Of a stretch of 64,000 nt of DNA, positions 63,012 to 64,000 are shown in pieces (position 1 is the first letter of the stretch; each line of letters opens with the position of its first letter). The notes beneath the pieces were generated by a model. It had not been told where the DNA came from. It ran no database searches and worked only from the letters and a program-made list of their open reading frames with translations. Source of the stretch: Glutamicibacter sp. PS (GTDB taxonomy: Bacteria; Actinomycetota; Actinomycetes; Actinomycetales; Micrococcaceae). The stretch is taken from positions 1,668,971-1,732,970 of the forward strand of contig JANCMB010000001.1 of NCBI GenBank assembly GCA_031317595.1. Direction: 5' to 3'. A program made the translations under genes and the position numbers.

Positions 63012-63734
63012 CTACGGGGTGACGGTGGTGCCGATCCGCTCGCCGCGAATGGCGGCCGCCACATTACCTTCACCCTCCATGCCGAAGACCAGCATATTCA
63101 GCTTATTGTCCTGGCACATGGTCATCGCGGTCTGGTCCATGACGCGAATGTTTTTGACCAACGCGTCCTGGTAGGTCAGCGTGGCCAGCTTCTGCGCGGT
63201 CGGATCCTTTTTCGGGTCGGCGGTGTACACCCCATCGACCCCGGATTTGGCCATCAGGACCTCGTCGGCGTCCACCTCCAAGGCACGCTGGGCGGCCACG
63301 GTGTCGGTGGAGAAGTAGGGCAGCCCGGCGCCGGCACCGAAGATGACCACGCGGTCCTTCTCCATGTGGCGGATCGCGCGGCGCGGAATGTAGTTCTCCG
63401 CCACCTGAGCCATGGCGATGGCGGACTGCACACGGGTTTCTACCCCGCACTGCTCCAGGAAGTCCTGCAGCGCCAGGCAGTTCATGACGGTGCCGAGCAT
63501 TCCCATGTAGTCGGCACGCGAACGGTCCATGCCGGCCGCGGACAGTTCGGCACCGCGGAAGAAGTTGCCGCCGCCGACCACGATCGCCACTTCAACCTCT
63601 CCGACGGTCTGCGCGATCTGCTGGGCCACCGAACGCACGGTTTCCGGGTCGACACCGACCTTCCCGCCGCCGAAAACTTCTCCGGAGAGCTTGAGCAGGA
63701 CGCGACGTCGCTTGGATTCTGGGGTGGTGGACAT
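63012..63734 (-). CDS. pyrH: UMP kinase
   Basis: 240 aa from ATG 63734, with AAGGAG nine bases upstream; the open frame extends further without support. Phosphorylates UMP to UDP. Amino-acid-kinase motifs: [48 protein letters not shown] and [24 protein letters not shown], with the typical [11 protein letters not shown] loop. First of pyrH-frr-cdsA, downstream of tsf. Confidence 0.97.
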   Translation of the reverse strand: MSTTPESKRRRVLLKLSGEVFGGGKVGVDPETVRSVAQQIAQTVGEVEVAIVVGGGNFFRGAELSAAGMDRSRADYMGMLGTVMNCLALQDFLEQCGVETRVQSAIAMAQVAENYIPRRAIRHMEKDRVVIFGAGAGLPYFSTDTVAAQRALEVDADEVLMAKSGVDGVYTADPKKDPTAQKLATLTYQDALVKNIRVMDQTAMTMCQDNKLNMLVFGMEGEGNVAAAIRGERIGTTVTP

Positions 63735-63832
63735 GGGGGCAAACTCCTTGCTGCTGTTTTCCGATAGGAACTCGAAAGCGGTGCTGGGATTCAAACTATC
63801 CCTAACTCCGGGCGTAGGAAAAGGGAGGCGAG

Positions 63833-63852
63833 GCACCGAGTGTTCTCGGTGC
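63833..63852 (-). terminator. hairpin after tsf
   Basis: GCACCGAG pairs with CTCGGTGC across a TGTT loop, between tsf and pyrH, with weak outer GAGG/CCTC pairing. Confidence 0.65.
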
Positions 63853-63918
63853 TCACCTCCCCTCCCCTGGGTGCCGCCATCGGCGGCGTTGACGCGTCGA
63901 GACGCGACGGTACGCTAT

Positions 63919-64000
63919 TTAGGCGCCAACGCGGAAGCGTGCGAAGGCAACCGGTGCGGTGCCGGCTTCTTCCAGAACCTTGCCCACGGACTTCTTGGCG
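63919..64000 (-). CDS. tsf: translation elongation factor Ts (C-terminal end only)
   Basis: The last 26 codons are present: KKSVGKVLEEAGTAPVAFARFRVGA, the conserved C-terminus of EF-Ts, ending in TAA. The gene continues beyond the right edge. tsf before pyrH is the standard order (rpsB-tsf-pyrH-frr). Confidence 0.93.
   Translation of the reverse strand, partial: AKKSVGKVLEEAGTAPVAFARFRVGA

Overview
The window looks like a chromosome segment of a high-GC actinobacterium, most probably a Micrococcaceae member (Arthrobacter/Glutamicibacter-like). This is inferred from the preserved actinobacterial housekeeping order on the minus strand (tsf, pyrH, frr, cdsA; dxr, rseP; ispG, GNAT, proS; rimP, nusA, ylxR, infB, rbfA; truB, ribF), frequent GTG/TTG starts, and ATGA/TAATG-type overlaps. 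No rRNA, tRNA, insertion sequence, prophage or CRISPR array was seen. Most of the DNA is ordinary chromosome; accessory genes sit in pockets between the housekeeping blocks.

Layout. 1-3.1 kb: end of a methyltransferase, ribF, two small membrane proteins, truB. 3.2-7.6 kb: accessory pocket (patatin-like lipase with a short upstream ORF, VOC protein, RidA, methyltransferase, GNAT, small membrane proteins) lying between truB and rbfA. 7.7-13.3 kb: rbfA, infB, ylxR, nusA, rimP. 13.4-15 kb: ferritin-like-domain and anchored hypothetical proteins. 15-19 kb: SnoaL/flavin monooxygenase fusion, GAF-domain regulator, TauE-type exporter. 19-24.8 kb: proS, lipoprotein, GNAT, ispG, FMN reductase. 24.9-30.7 kb: five-gene sugar oxidoreductase/isomerase operon with a divergent ROK regulator. 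30.7-38 kb: GNAT, rseP-dxr, acyl-CoA dehydrogenase with divergent TetR, GNAT, MFS. 38-50 kb: two complete Opp/Dpp-type peptide ABC transporters. 50.2-54.3 kb: branched-chain 2-oxoacid dehydrogenase (E1a, E1b, E2) with a divergent Lrp/AsnC regulator. 54.4-60.3 kb: two DUF485-SSS symporter pairs flanking a LytS/LytTR-type two-component system. 60.3-64 kb: DivIVA-repeat protein, cdsA, frr, pyrH, end of tsf.

How it fits together. The right half is a carbon-scavenging neighbourhood: peptide import, branched-chain keto-acid oxidation, acyl-CoA dehydrogenation and acetate/monocarboxylate uptake with its own sensor. Sites resembling the CRP/GlxR consensus TGTGA-N6-TCACA lie upstream of the peptide-binding protein (44346), in the bkd/Lrp intergenic region (53752), upstream of the DUF485-actP pair (56432) and upstream of the flavin monooxygenase (16912). 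This suggests, as inference, a shared cAMP-type control. Many operon ends carry clear hairpin terminators, listed individually.

No clearly new defence or mobile system was found. The best leads are the CRP-like site set, the mirrored symporter/two-component module, the nested inverted repeats before a membrane-protein gene at 7.1 kb, the short upstream ORF before the patatin gene, and in-frame minisatellites in actP and infB.
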